Part shown: positions 1 to 10,244 of the stretch, in pieces
Position numbering within the stretch: position 1 is the stretch's first letter
Layout: each line of letters begins with the position of its first letter
Assembly (NCBI GenBank): GCA_030686995.1
Contig: CM060686.1
Coordinates: 70,398,319-70,462,318 of the forward strand
Direction of reading: 5' to 3'
DNA: 64,000 nucleotides
Source: Artemisia argyi
Lineage: Eukaryota; Streptophyta; Magnoliopsida; Asterales; Asteraceae
The notes under the pieces: generated by a model
The model's input: only the letters and a program-made list of their open reading frames with translations
Database searches by the model: none
What the model was told of the DNA's origin: nothing
Program-made: the position numbers and the translations under genes

Positions 1-402
1 TACAAATAAATTCATAGAAAATAAATAAAAAGTCAAAAAAATATTTTTCTTTTTCTCAAAATTATTTTTAGAAAATCATTTCACATTTGTAGGATAATTT
101 TTCATTAAAAGTTACGTTTTAAATCGTATGTTACGTTTTTAGAATCGCGTTTGAATTTCCATTTTTAGATCTAAATCATTTGTGCATATATCGCTTGTAT
201 CTTCTGCATTATTTGTGATTGTTTTTCATAATTTGAATTTCTCATTCACAATTTTCACAATTTTCATTTTTCACGACACGATTTCACGAATCGAATTTCA
301 ACGATTCCATTCACTCCTTCACACGGACTACGACCTCGGGTTTTGCTTATTTCTTAGCAATACCTTTGAGAAAATCTATACTATACACTAAATTGTTTAT
401 CA
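1..402 (+). mobile_element. 3' end of an LTR, second copy of the A (Athila-like) family
   Basis: These bases match the end of element A's 5' LTR (about 2884-3291) closely, apart from a small deletion near 75 and a 12-13-bp insertion near 190. The match ends at TTTATCA in both places. Here the CA end is followed by unrelated DNA beginning AAAAG, instead of a primer binding site. It is therefore the outer end of a 3' LTR or of a solo LTR that starts left of the window. The short open frame seen in it is also present in the A LTR and is not a gene. Confidence 0.8.
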
Positions 403-551
403 AAAAGATACTAGTTTTGTAGTCTTGTGCACGTACAAGATTTTGATATAAGTCAAATTTAGTAAATATTTTGTGTTTACATATGTTGAATCTCGTTTGT
501 ACACAGAGTTTAGTATAAAAGTTAATTTCTTCATAACAATACTATAGGTGA
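403..551. other. Unassigned spacer between two elements
   Basis: About 150 AT-rich bases lie between the A-family LTR end and the start of the E LTR. AAAAG at 403-407 would be the target duplication of the left element, whose partner lies outside the window. I recognise no gene or repeat here; it may be host DNA or an older element. Confidence 0.4.
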
Positions 552-2050
552 TGTAACACCCCGTAAAGTCGTAATGAAGCAGCGGGAGTCTAATTGGGGT
601 ATTACATCTCAGATCATCATCATAATTATAGAAAACAACTTAAAAGAGACGTTTTGAGAAAATTAAGTTATCATTCATTAAAGATAAAATCAAAGTTGCA
701 ACAACGGTTCCATAACATTTAATCATACATATTGAAAATGTTTGAAATTAAAATGAATGACAACATTTTTGGATGTCGTCCAAAAGGGGCCCTAGTCCAC
801 TCCATGCCATTTATGTTTCTTAGTTACCTGAGATAAAACATGCTAAAAAGGTCAACACAAAGGTTGAGTGAATCCATAGTGTTTAATTTGTAATAGTTTG
901 AACACAAGTTAAATAGTAGTGAAAACAAAAGCATCGTAGTGTAGTATATTGCCCTAAGCCTCATGACACGCAAACCTTAACATAGGGTGATATCATAAAT
1001 GATATAAATAGCCTACATCATGAAATGATGTAGGTGATAGTGCCCTCGTCGTAGGAGTTTGCCAACTTCCTATTTATATTCGAATAAAGTGCATTTGGTA
1101 ACCATTTCAGGCTAACTTCAAATGGGGCGTCAACTGCCAATAGATCTATTCAGTAAATTCGCGTTCACTCGCAAGTGATTAATGGTTCATGATATGAGGG
1201 ACTTTTGGCAAAGGTGTTAACTTAGGCAATATCAATCAGGGTAGCATACAGAAAATACTTGTGTTCAGTTTTATAGCATGTATCTCCCATGGGATTTGAA
1301 AACATAGTAAAAAGTGGGACTATGAACTCACCTTAGTGTAGTAGTAATCTGAAATGCAATATAGTCAAATAGCAGGTGATAGCTCCGACGCGTGACCTAG
1401 ATTAGTATGGCATAGTTTAGTTCGTAATTCTAGCATAAGACTCGATGAACGTAAATAAGTTTAAAAGTTTTCAAAACATTTTTTGTTATTGTTGCTTGTA
1501 TGGCAGCATTTAAGTCTAGAAATAGTTTGGTAGATATTGGCTTGCATTGGCTCTCGAAAGTACTTAAGTACTAAAGTATCACATAGCAAAAGTATCGAGA
1601 ACGAATAGGATTATGATTTGACGATAACTGAAAGACAAAGTGTGGAAAGTAATCACAAGTAAATGATAGACGAGGTCGGATTATAATAATGTCGTTTTAA
1701 AAGTATTTATAAAAATATGATTGAGTATAATAGAAGTGTGTAAAATTTGTATTTTTAAGTGAATGGTTTATTAAGAGATTTGTAAGTTGGGAAACCAGTT
1801 TATATAAATTGTATATAACATGTTTCGTCATGTTAATATAAGATTTGTAAATCGTTGAATGTCGTAAATTATAACATATCTTTTTATATCGTCGAGAAAA
1901 TACTTAGTTTTGCTCAATTGTTATAGGTTAATACTTGTTTATAGACTTTATGTCGAGAAAAATATTAAGCTTGATTCAATAATTATAATTTAGTATGCAT
2001 TTATAAGGAAAATAGATTTAGTCTAGTTTGTTTTTTTTTGTTTTTTGTTT

Positions 2051-2081
<31 letters not shown>

Positions 2082-2710
2082 GATATATAAGTTTATAAAA
2101 TAGCTTGCCGTTTATGAGTATATGTAGTTTGATCGTAGAACACGTTTTGGGAAAACAAATGGTGTAGCTCGTAATCTAAGAAATTGGAGTTGTGCCATGA
2201 AACGACAAGTTAAATAAGTCAGGAACTAAGTCGTTATAAAGGAGAATAAATATAACCAGCAAATGAAACGTACAAGATTGGGCTTTAGCCCATTTGCGGA
2301 ACAGACGGTTAGTGGGCATTCGGCCCAACCTAAAGTACTATAACTGCTTCTAACCATTTCAAACACACCTTATTTGTTTCAAACACTTATACTTATTAAA
2401 ATCAGTTTTCCCCCGAATGACCCTTTCCTTATGTCAACCTTTCAGAGCCTATCAACTATCCTACACCTTACGGGTGTGGTGAACCGAGACGTAACTCAAA
2501 CATATATGAGCACCCATTTGTGGGTCTCGTGGTCAGCCGAACCATCAAGCAAACGCACCCTACGTGGGTAAGTGTCGAACCAAGGGTAATCTAAACGGGT
2601 TACTCAAGTAGGCTACTACCAAGCTATCGATAGTGGGCAAGGTTTAAAAAAAAAATGAGTATGTTGTGGTCGTTGTGAATCTTAAAAACGGTATAGGTTA
2701 ACAGGAAGAT
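552..2710 (-). repeat. Distal (R-U5) part of E's left LTR
   Basis: Starts TGTAACACCCCG on the plus strand, as the right LTR does at 62270, so on the minus strand this is the LTR's CA end. It matches 62270-64000 along that copy's visible length. Bases 1181-2710 occur again at 53421-54946. A T-rich tract lies at 2029-2081. There is no coding potential; the open frame at 2374-2571 is not conserved as protein. The match to the other copies stops at 2710, where A LTR sequence takes over. Confidence 0.8.
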
Positions 2711-3291
2711 ATAGATTTTTAAATACCTTTTTATAAATAAAAATAAGAAAAAGCATTAAAAAATACAAAAATATTTTAGGAAATTCTTTTTTGATATTTT
2801 AGATTTTTCAAAATATATTTTGTATTTTTCACTTTTATTTTTACAATTTCTCTTATTTTTATATCATTTAAAAAATACATAAATACAAATAAATTCATAG
2901 AAAATAAATAAAAAGGCAAAAAAATATTTTTCTTTTTCTCAAAATTATTTTTAGTTGTTTAAGATTTTTAGAAAATTATTTCACATTTGTAGGATAATTT
3001 TTCATTAAAAGTTACATTTTAAATCGTACGTTACGTTTTTAGAATCGCGTTTGAATTTCTATTTTTAGATCTAAATCATTTGTGCATACCTTCTGCATTA
3101 TTTGTGATTGTTTTTCATAATTTGAATTTCTCATTCACAATTTTCACAATTTCTACTTTTCACGACACGATTTCACGAATCGAATTTCAACGATTCCATT
3201 CACTCCTTCACACGGACTACGACCTCGGGTTTTGCTTATTTCTTAGCAATACCTTTGAGAAAATCTATACTATATACTAAATTGTTTATCA
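2711..3291 (+). repeat. A, 3' portion of the 5' LTR
   Basis: Ends TTTATCA immediately before the PBS. Bases about 2716-2884 match 53238-53420 in A's 3' LTR, and 2884-3291 match window bases 1-402. The first roughly 2.9 kb of the LTR expected from the 3' copy is absent and replaced by E sequence. AT-rich; no gene. Confidence 0.8.
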
Positions 3292-3296
3292 ATTTT

Positions 3297-3314
3297 TGGC
3301 GCCGCTGCCGGGGA
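3297..3314 (+). other. A primer binding site (tRNA-Asp type)
   Basis: TGGCGCCGCTGCCGGGGA lies five bases after the LTR end. It is very close to the PBS complementary to the 3' end of tRNA-Asp that is usual in Athila/Tat elements. It fixes the element's orientation and the LTR border. Confidence 0.85.
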
Positions 3315-3930
3315 AGGTTTGAAGTGAGTTTTTGAATTTCGTTTTTAAAAATCGTGTTTTGAAAAACCTTCATCTATCTTGTGAATATTTTCTATAAAAA
3401 TATAAAAATTAAAAAATTAAAAAATTAAAAACACTTTTCCTAAAGTGTTTTCAAAAATACAAAAAGAATGTTTAGCCTCGACTCCCTCGTGGAAGAGGGG
3501 GCGTTGTAAACAAAATAAGCATACCAACATAAGAACGCGTGAAATTAGTTGCTAATCGGATTACTTTAATTCTACAACCGAATAAGAGGGAAATACAGAA
3601 GCTTAGACATTAAATTGCAAGCTGAAGAGAGAAACACTCTTCTCTCCCGTTTCGTCGCGAGTAGTTTTGAAGGAAACGATTACGATTAACGTAACGTTTG
3701 AAAAAATAAATAAATAAATTAAAGTTTTTTGAGAATTGTTTTTTCAATAAATTTTAAAAAGCCAAAAATAATTCCAAATAAAAATACAAAAAGATTTTTC
3801 TTTTTCTTTTTGATTTTATTTTTGGTGTGTTAACACCCGTTTTTCTTCTGAAAGTCTTATTTCTCCATTGTCAAACCCCGAACGGGTAATTCGGCATACA
3901 CACCGTGTCCATTTCCCCATCGTTGAGGGA
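3315..3930 (+). other. A 5' leader
   Basis: About 600 bp of untranslated leader between PBS and gag, AT-rich with a short TTAAAAAA-type repeat near 3405-3435. An open frame runs into gag from a TTG at 3868, but the first ATG in frame is at 3931. No other feature seen. Confidence 0.6.
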
Positions 3931-5299
3931 ATGGACCCGAATAATCAACACCCTTCGGTGGGTGGTAATGATCACCAACACGTGCCAGCTCCTGATCTCC
4001 GAACGATTGAGGAGCTGTGCCAACCAACAATGCACGGAAGAGGTGGCCTGATTGCCCCTCTTAATATTGAGGCTACGGATTTTGGACTCAAGCATCATAT
4101 GATACAACAAGTCCAAAATTCATGCCAATTTCATGGTTTACCGGGTGATGATGCCAATAAGCATCTTGATAAATTTTTAACCGTCACCCAAAGTATGAAA
4201 CAAAATGGGGTCTCCGATGATGCCCTCCGTCTTTCTCTCTTCCCCTATTCTCTAACACATCATGCTACCGCTTGGTTTGATCGTCTTCCCAAGAACTCGA
4301 TTCATACTTTCGAAGAAATGGTCTCGAAGTTCTTGGCGAAGTATTTTCCACCATCGATGGTGACGAAGTTAAGAAACGATATTAGCAATTTTCGGCAACT
4401 TCCCGATGAGTCTTTATTCGAGGCTTGGGAACGTTATAAGCTTGCCATTGATCGGTGTCCAAACCATAATATGCTTCTCGTTACGATCATTAATACGTTT
4501 TACAATGGTCTAACTCTTCGACATCGGGACACGATCAATGCTGCAGTTGGTGGAACTTTTATGAAACGACGTCCTGAAGATTGTTACGAACTAATTGAGA
4601 ATATGACGGCCCATTACAATTATTGGGATTCCTCAGCCGAGAGGAATGAGCCAACAAGATCGACTGCGAATCAAAACTCTTCTTCGTCTTACAATTCTGA
4701 GTTGGCCGCCATTACAAAGAAACTTAATGATATGTCTACGGCTATGTTACGAATGTATCAAATTGACTCAGAATCAAGTTAAGAACCCTCAAGTCAATAT
4801 GGTTAATACCGGTTGTGAGACTTGTGGTGGTCCTCATTTGTATCTTGAGTGCCCAGCCTCCGGTGGCTTCACTCAAGAAAATGTGTATGCTACTACGGGA
4901 ACCTATAATACCGATGGTAATGTTTACCCACCACAAGGTGACCGTAATCTTCTTAGCTACCGTTCCGGCAATTATCTTGGACCACCCTGTTTCAATCAAC
5001 CAAATCAAGTGAATCATAATAATAATGTGCAAAACCGGAATCATCAATTTAATCACAATCAAAATCAAAATCGGGGAAACAATGGTTTTCAAGGTCAAAA
5101 TCAAGGTTTTCATCAAAATCAAAATCGGGGGAATTACCAACAAGGCCCGACTTAAGGGAATGCTTTTCAAAATAATGGAAATTTTCAAAGTACAAATCAA
5201 ATAAATCAAAATCAAGGCTTTAATCAAAACAACCGAGGGCAAAACTTTCAAAATCAAAATCAGAATGTGGTTCAAAACCCGTCGCCCTCGGATGAGCTT
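3931..5299 (+). pseudogene. gag: A gag (Retrotrans_gag type), frameshifted
   Basis: The first part (3931-4782) holds the retrotransposon gag capsid domain, recognisable from the AWFDRLPKNSIHTFEEM and FLAKYFPPS stretches and the ESLFEAWERYK region. A frameshift near 4780 moves the rest into another frame. That part carries an Athila-type zinc knuckle (CETCGGPHLYLEC, about 4815-4855) and an Asn/Gln-rich tail with repeated HNQNQN/QGQNQ units. A TAA at 5153-5155 interrupts the tail, which then stays open up to 5299, where element C is inserted. The frame continues across the C insertion at 31390. Gag would form the virus-like particle core. This copy cannot give a full protein. Confidence 0.85.
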
Positions 5300-6424
5300 T
5301 GTGGAAAACTAGAAGGGGGGGTTGAATAGTTTACCGTTTAAATCTTTTTAACTTGTTTAGTTAGCTTTGAAACTTTCCGTTTGATCAAAGATATATACAC
5401 AAACACAATATATAACATGCAAGTAAATGAAAGAAACGATCAAACCACAACACGAGTATTTATCGTGGTTCGGCTACAAGGAGTCTTTTTCCTTGTCCTA
5501 CGTCCACGTCCCGAGTATCCAACTCGAGAGTTTCTTTCACTAGTCAACAATCTCCTTTCACCGGCGGAGAAAAACTTACACGTCGCTTATACTTTTACCG
5601 ACACTAAGCTAGATGTCGAGTTCTTTACCAAGGGTACAACCACTCCCGTTAGTTCTTTTACAAGGGTACAACTACTCCCGATACACTTTGTATTTTGAGG
5701 ACTAAAATACTAACCGATCACTACTGAAAATACACAATCAAATGAAGTGTAAACTACACAAGTCTACACAATGCTAAGCTAACAAGTCTTGCAACGTTGT
5801 GTTGAATACTTGTTACTTTTAATGAGCTCGTGAATCTCTTTGCTACAAAAAGAAACTTCACATATGAAATGTTAAAGGGTTAGATGAAAGAATGAATGTG
5901 TGTGTGTAAAATATGATGTAGAGTGATAAGCCAAAAATCAACTTGTGGCTTGGTATTTATAGCAAAGCCTTCTGCAGGTCTGGCGGATCAGGCGGAACCC
6001 TCAGATGGGTTCTGCCCGTGTACCCCCAGGGTTCCGCCGGGCTTGCAGTTGGTTTTGCAATAAATCTTGCAAACCAAACAAAGTCACATCTCATAACACC
6101 TTGCAAACCAAACAATGTCACATCTCATTACATCTAGTCAAACACCAAACTTGCAAGCAACCACTTAGTAAGTCAAACACATTTTCTTTTCATAAATGTA
6201 TAATGACAAAACTTGCCATAAATGTGATGTGACAATTCTATTTTAAGAAATAAAAAGTATTGTGTTTTATGAAATGTAAAATGTAGCAAAAGTCTAGTTT
6301 ATGCAAGTCTTTAAAACTAAGATTATGTTTTACTTAGAAACTAAAGTTTACATTTTGTCGTTAACAAAACTTAGCGAAGATCGTAAAATATAAATAACGT
6401 TTTTAGGCGATATTTGTATTAACA
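5300..6424 (-). repeat. C 3' LTR
   Basis: Near-identical to 30260-31384. It contains the U3 tandem 34-bp repeats, the GGCGGAACCC module and a TATA box, in that order on the minus strand. The plus-strand left end is followed by a G tract (7 G here, 15 in the other LTR). The short open frames inside (for example 5381-5698) recur in the other LTR and are not genes. Confidence 0.92.
5954..6133 (-). promoter_or_regulatory. C LTR promoter region (3' LTR copy)
   Basis: Read on the minus strand: two 34-bp direct repeats (6100-6133, 6066-6099) that share CTTGCAAACCAAACAA, then the GC-rich module (6050-5970), then TATAAATA (5961-5954). The tandem repeats upstream of a TATA box look like a U3 enhancer. 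Promoter function is inferred from LTR position and TATA box only. Confidence 0.6.
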
Positions 6425-6660
6425 ATCTCCCCCTTTTTGTTGATGACAAAACATAAACTTTGTTTTTAAGTAACTCACACAATCTTGGTGATTAAGACTT
6501 AAAAAAATTTATATTAAACTTGTTTTACTTAATTGATGAAAATCATATTAAGTTTTGAAGGTTTAATATATTTCTCCCCCTTTTTGTCGAAACAAAAAGT
6601 AGAGTAGCGAAGCGGAATTATGCACTTGCTCCCCCTTGGTTGTTACTCCCCCTAAAAGGA
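6425..6660 (-). other. C polypurine tract and three extra PPT-like tracts
   Basis: Directly next to the LTR the minus strand reads AAAAAGGGGGAGAT (6438-6425), the expected primer for plus-strand DNA synthesis. Similar tracts follow within 220 bp: AAAAAGGGGGAGAAA near 6575, AAGGGGGAGCAAG near 6630 and TAGGGGGAGTAAC near 6647. The remainder up to 6955 is AT-rich and noncoding. Confidence 0.75.
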
Positions 6661-6955
6661 GTGCCAAGATGGGAAACATGGATTTTGGTCCTACAAAAAA
6701 AATGGTTAGTTGGTGATATATATATATAGTCAAGCTTGTAGTTACCACACACATTGCAACCACAATGACAACACAAAAATGATCAACCAACAATGCACAA
6801 AAGTAAGTAGAAAGAAATATCATTCCAAGTAAAATTTTAACTTTTAAAAGTCAAAAGACAAGAAATCTTCTACTTCAAAAAAAACAAAATAACCAAGAGA
6901 GAAAAAAATTAAAATCCTACTTTCCTAATTGAGGCAAAAGGCCTCCAAAGGTTGT

Positions 6956-7864
6956 CTAGGATTTGTTTGGGTGGGAAAGGGCATCCAAACGTTCTATGAC
7001 GTGTTGGAATGCAAAACGGGTTTCATCTTGGAATTGGCGAAGCAACGTTTTGATGCTTTCACCCATTTGCTCACAATTTGAGCAAACATGGGGATTAGTG
7101 GGTGAAAATGGGTTGGTTTGGGTTTCTTGGTTTGAGGGTTGGTTGGTTTTTGGTTCTTAGGTGGATAATGGGTTTGGTATTGAGTCAAGCAAGGTGGTTT
7201 GAAATTCCATTGCTTGATGAAGGTGGTTCTCAACCATGCTTTGGATTTCCTCATATGAGGGGAAGAAAGACTCAAAGGTTTGGGCTTGAGAATGTGGTGG
7301 AGTTGGGTGATCATGGTTTTCAAAGTTTGATTCTCTATAAAGAGGACCATGGATGTCATGGTAGATAGGGTGAAACAATAATGGTTTGGGTTGATGGTAC
7401 ACTTGTTGTGGTGGTTGGGTGTGGTTAAAATCTTCATCAAGGTCAAGAATTGACCTTGGTGATTGATTTGCAAAAGGTGGTGGTTGTGTAGGTCTTGGTG
7501 GAAGATCATTTAGATCTTGGACAAAAGGGTGTGGTGATATGGGAGGAGACCCAAATAACTTCATAGGTTCAATTTTGGGTAATGGTGATGGTGAGGGAGT
7601 TTTGGATGGTTGGGTTGGAGCACTTGGTGGAGTTGGGTCAATGGGTGATTTAGTAGGTCGTGGAGTGAGCTCATTTGGTTCATTGGGTGATGGAGATGGA
7701 GATGCAAGGTTCAAAAAGTGTTCATTTTTGATAGGTGAGGTGAATTCATCCGAAGATGAGGAGCTTAGGTTGATGGATTGGTTAGACCATAGTGGTTTTA
7801 CACTTATCCGGGCGGTTCTCCGGATGGGTCGTGATGGTTGAGAGGTGATTGTTGACTTGGTCAT
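6956..7864 (-). pseudogene. C second post-pol ORF, proline-rich, unknown function
   Basis: Opens with ATG at 7864. The first 235 codons are rich in Pro, Ser and Thr with acidic patches, and are open to a TAA at 7157-7159. The same frame then continues another 66 codons to a TAG at 6956-6958. That tail contains a CSNC pair and a helical stretch (ESIKTLLRQFQDETRFAFQH) that could form a coiled coil, so the TAA looks like one point mutation. I see no signal peptide or membrane segment. It lies between the env-position ORF and the PPT. SIRE elements carry an extra ORF here that is called env-like, but this sequence gives no direct evidence for an envelope function. Confidence 0.55.
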
Positions 7865-8394
7865 GGTTAAAAATGGTTTAGAAGTTTAGAAAGTGTGATG
7901 AAGAAGGTGTGATTTGATAGTGTTTAGGATGGTTTAATTTATAGTGATGAAGGATTATGGAAAGGAGTTTTTGGATTTGATGTTAGTCCATACAAAAATG
8001 GAGGTTCCTAATGATTTGGAAAACTAATTGTGGGTTGTCATATCATGGAACTCAATGAAAATAGTGAAGTGAGAAGACAAGTTTTGCACTAAATGCTTAG
8101 TGGTTTTGGTAGATTTGTTGAAGTATAAATCTCAGGGATTTCAAGGAACCTTTAGAAGGGTTCCTTCCTTTATGTGTGAAGGGTCCTTGGGGTTGTTATG
8201 TCTATTTTTGAAATTTGGCGGGAAATGGTTTTGGTTGAGTTTATGGAAAGAGAAGTACCCTATTATGCTAAACACATTGCAGGAAATGGGTTTCTATCTA
8301 AAAGATTTGGATTTTGGTGTTTGGATGTTGTAATGTTGAAAACAAAAAAAATAAATAAAAATAAAAAAATAAAAATAAAATAAAAATAAAAAAA
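7865..8394 (-). other. C noncoding region between module and proline-rich ORF
   Basis: About 530 bp upstream (minus strand) of the proline-rich ORF. It is mostly AT-rich and ends in an A/T tract at 8338-8394 beside the GC-rich module. It may hold the leader for the downstream ORF; no clear promoter or splice signal is seen. Confidence 0.4.
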
Positions 8395-8545
8395 TTCTGC
8401 AGGCAACTGGCGGAACCCTTAGGATACACAGGCGGAACCCGTTTGAGGGTTCCGCGGGGTCCGTTGGGCCATTTCTGGGTTGCCCAGAAAATACACTGGC
8501 GGAACCCAATTTTGGGTACCGCCAGATCCGCCAGGGCCAAAAAAA
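8395..8545. repeat. GGCGGAACCC module, copy downstream of pol (long form)
   Basis: Begins TTCTGCAGG and holds GGCGGAACCC twice in direct order, then GGGTTCCGCG, forming a hairpin with a 6-base loop. A second hairpin follows: GGCGGAACCC, five bases, GGGTACCGCC. It is strikingly GC-rich against the A/T tract to its left. Same family as the modules at 5970, 18425, 28661 and 30940. The remaining C sequence to 8661 is noncoding. Confidence 0.85.
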
Positions 8546-8661
8546 TTGGCAGTCCGCGTTTTTGACCCGCGAGACGATTTTCAAAATTTTCGAAAACTCC
8601 TAAAATCAAAAAGATAAGGCATTTCTGGTTAGGCAACGCAAAAAATAGACACGTAAATACT

Positions 8662-10073
8662 TGATGAGGCGAAAAATGAACCACTTTTAGGGGGCCATTT
8701 AAGCCCGGAATTGAATTTATTTGATCAAATATTGCCCTAAATCGTTCCTTTTGTGATTTTACGTACTTTGGGAGAGAAATCTGGAAAAGGAAGCAATTCG
8801 GACGTTTTTGGAGCATAAAAGTGAAGAAAACGCCAAAGTCTTAATTTTCCTTGCTGGGAACAGTAGGTGACGGCGTCAAGAAGGAAATTCTGACGGCGTC
8901 AAGAGTAATTTCCATGACTACCCAGTACAGAATTGAAGGCGTCACGAAGTAGAGCGTCAAGAGTAAAATACGTGACGGCCTGGAAAATGCTATAACGTGA
9001 CGGCGTCAAAAGTAGATCAAGGCAGTCCGAGAAGTATTTTGGCTGCGAGATGACGGCGTCACCAATTTGTTCTTGACGCCGTCAGCCTCAATTTCCTATA
9101 TATATTTTTCTAATTTTTATTCATAAAAAAGAGAAGTTTTGGAGAAACCCTAAGGCCGAACTTAGTACGAATTTTACAGGTTTTTCAAGGGTTCTCAGCC
9201 CTTGATCCCTTTCATGTGTAATTGAGATAAGTATTCTTTTAATTCAATCAATATGTCTGTGTGTTGGTTGTCTATATCTTGTTCTTGTCTTAATTCCATC
9301 ATGCTAGGCAAGATCTATCTTGTGTTTGCTTGGATCTAATGAAACCTAGATGTTAATTATGTGTTGATTACTTGTTTATGGTTGTATTGGATGAATGATT
9401 TCGATGTTAGGCTTAAGAAAACTGGCAGATCTCCAAATGGTAACATGCTTGAACGTCTTAAGAAACATGAACTGACGTGCACTAGGTTTTATTGGTTGTA
9501 TTTAATGCATGAGTAAATTCTAATGATCCCATGTTAGGAGCTTCTTAATCGGCTCGACATAGGAGTGAAGTAGGCACTCATAGGATTGGGGAATTAAGTG
9601 CGCCACCCCATGAATGGTATTAAGGAATACAATCCGTCATCCACGCAACTATAACAAGTAATTAGCGTGTAAAAGATATCTAGGGAGTAGTGAAATCTAA
9701 GTAAACACAACTTCTCCACTTATTGCTCATAACCTTAGTTTAATTTAGTTTATTTTCATTTTTAGTATTTTATTTTGATTGCATCTTTAGTATTGGGTTA
9801 GTTGACTAGCAACTAATTCCGCCCAAATCATTCAAAACCCGAGATTTTTACTTGCTTTCTAAAAAACATAAAAATACAAAAATAATCATCCTTCATCTTT
9901 AGAACTAGTATTTAGGTTTTCTAATCCTAGCGACACTATTCCTAGCTGAACGATCAATCCCCCGGTACTTGTCACTATACTATACTACAACGATCAGGTA
10001 CACTGCCTGGTGGGGGTTGTAAGCTTCTCAAGATCCCTTGAGAGGTAAAGCTTGGTGCGATTCCCACGTACCA
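8662..10073 (+). repeat. B1 5' LTR
   Basis: Starts TGATGAGGCG and ends CACGTACCA just before the PBS. A TATA box sits near 9097 with palindromes just upstream. A long R-U5 of about 950 bp follows. Homologous to the B2 LTRs, with most divergence in the palindrome region. Confidence 0.9.
8868..9106 (+). promoter_or_regulatory. B1 U3: TGACGGCGTCA palindrome cluster plus TATA box
   Basis: The palindrome-like 11-mer TGACGGCGTCA occurs at 8868, 8891, 8998 and 9051, with TGACGCCGTCA at 9074. Lone TGACG/CGTCA half-sites lie between them. CTATATATAT follows at 9096-9105, about 12 bp after the last copy. TGACG is the core of plant TGA-class bZIP (as-1-type) sites, so a bZIP-responsive promoter is possible, but no binding is shown. 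The 3' LTR repeats the layout with one palindrome mutated. Confidence 0.7.
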
Positions 10074-10079
10074 AGTTTT

Positions 10080-10098
10080 TGGCGCCACAGCCTGGGGA
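10080..10098 (+). other. B1 primer binding site
   Basis: TGGCGCCACAGCCTGGGGA follows the LTR by six bases. It resembles the Athila/Tat PBS with several substitutions, and B2 has nearly the same at 20635. The leader to 10244 has no other feature. Confidence 0.7.
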
Positions 10099-10244
10099 AT
10101 AGTTATTGTCTAGGTTAGAATCTCTTTTTATTAGGTCTACTTGCTAGATTCCTTTCTAGTAAGATTTTATTTTTATTTTTAGGATTTCTTTAGTCTATCT
10201 TATTTCTTTGTGTTTTTGTTCGTAACTCTTTACCACCCGACATC

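Noticed and set aside
182..391. Short open frame in the first LTR fragment, also at 3080-3280
   Set aside because: It is present in two diverged LTR copies with a shifted start and length change; no domain, and the position in U5 makes a gene unlikely.
7102..7841. Plus-strand open frames at 7102-7368 and 7539-7841
   Set aside because: They are antisense to the proline-rich C ORF and owe their openness to its codon bias; no family likeness.
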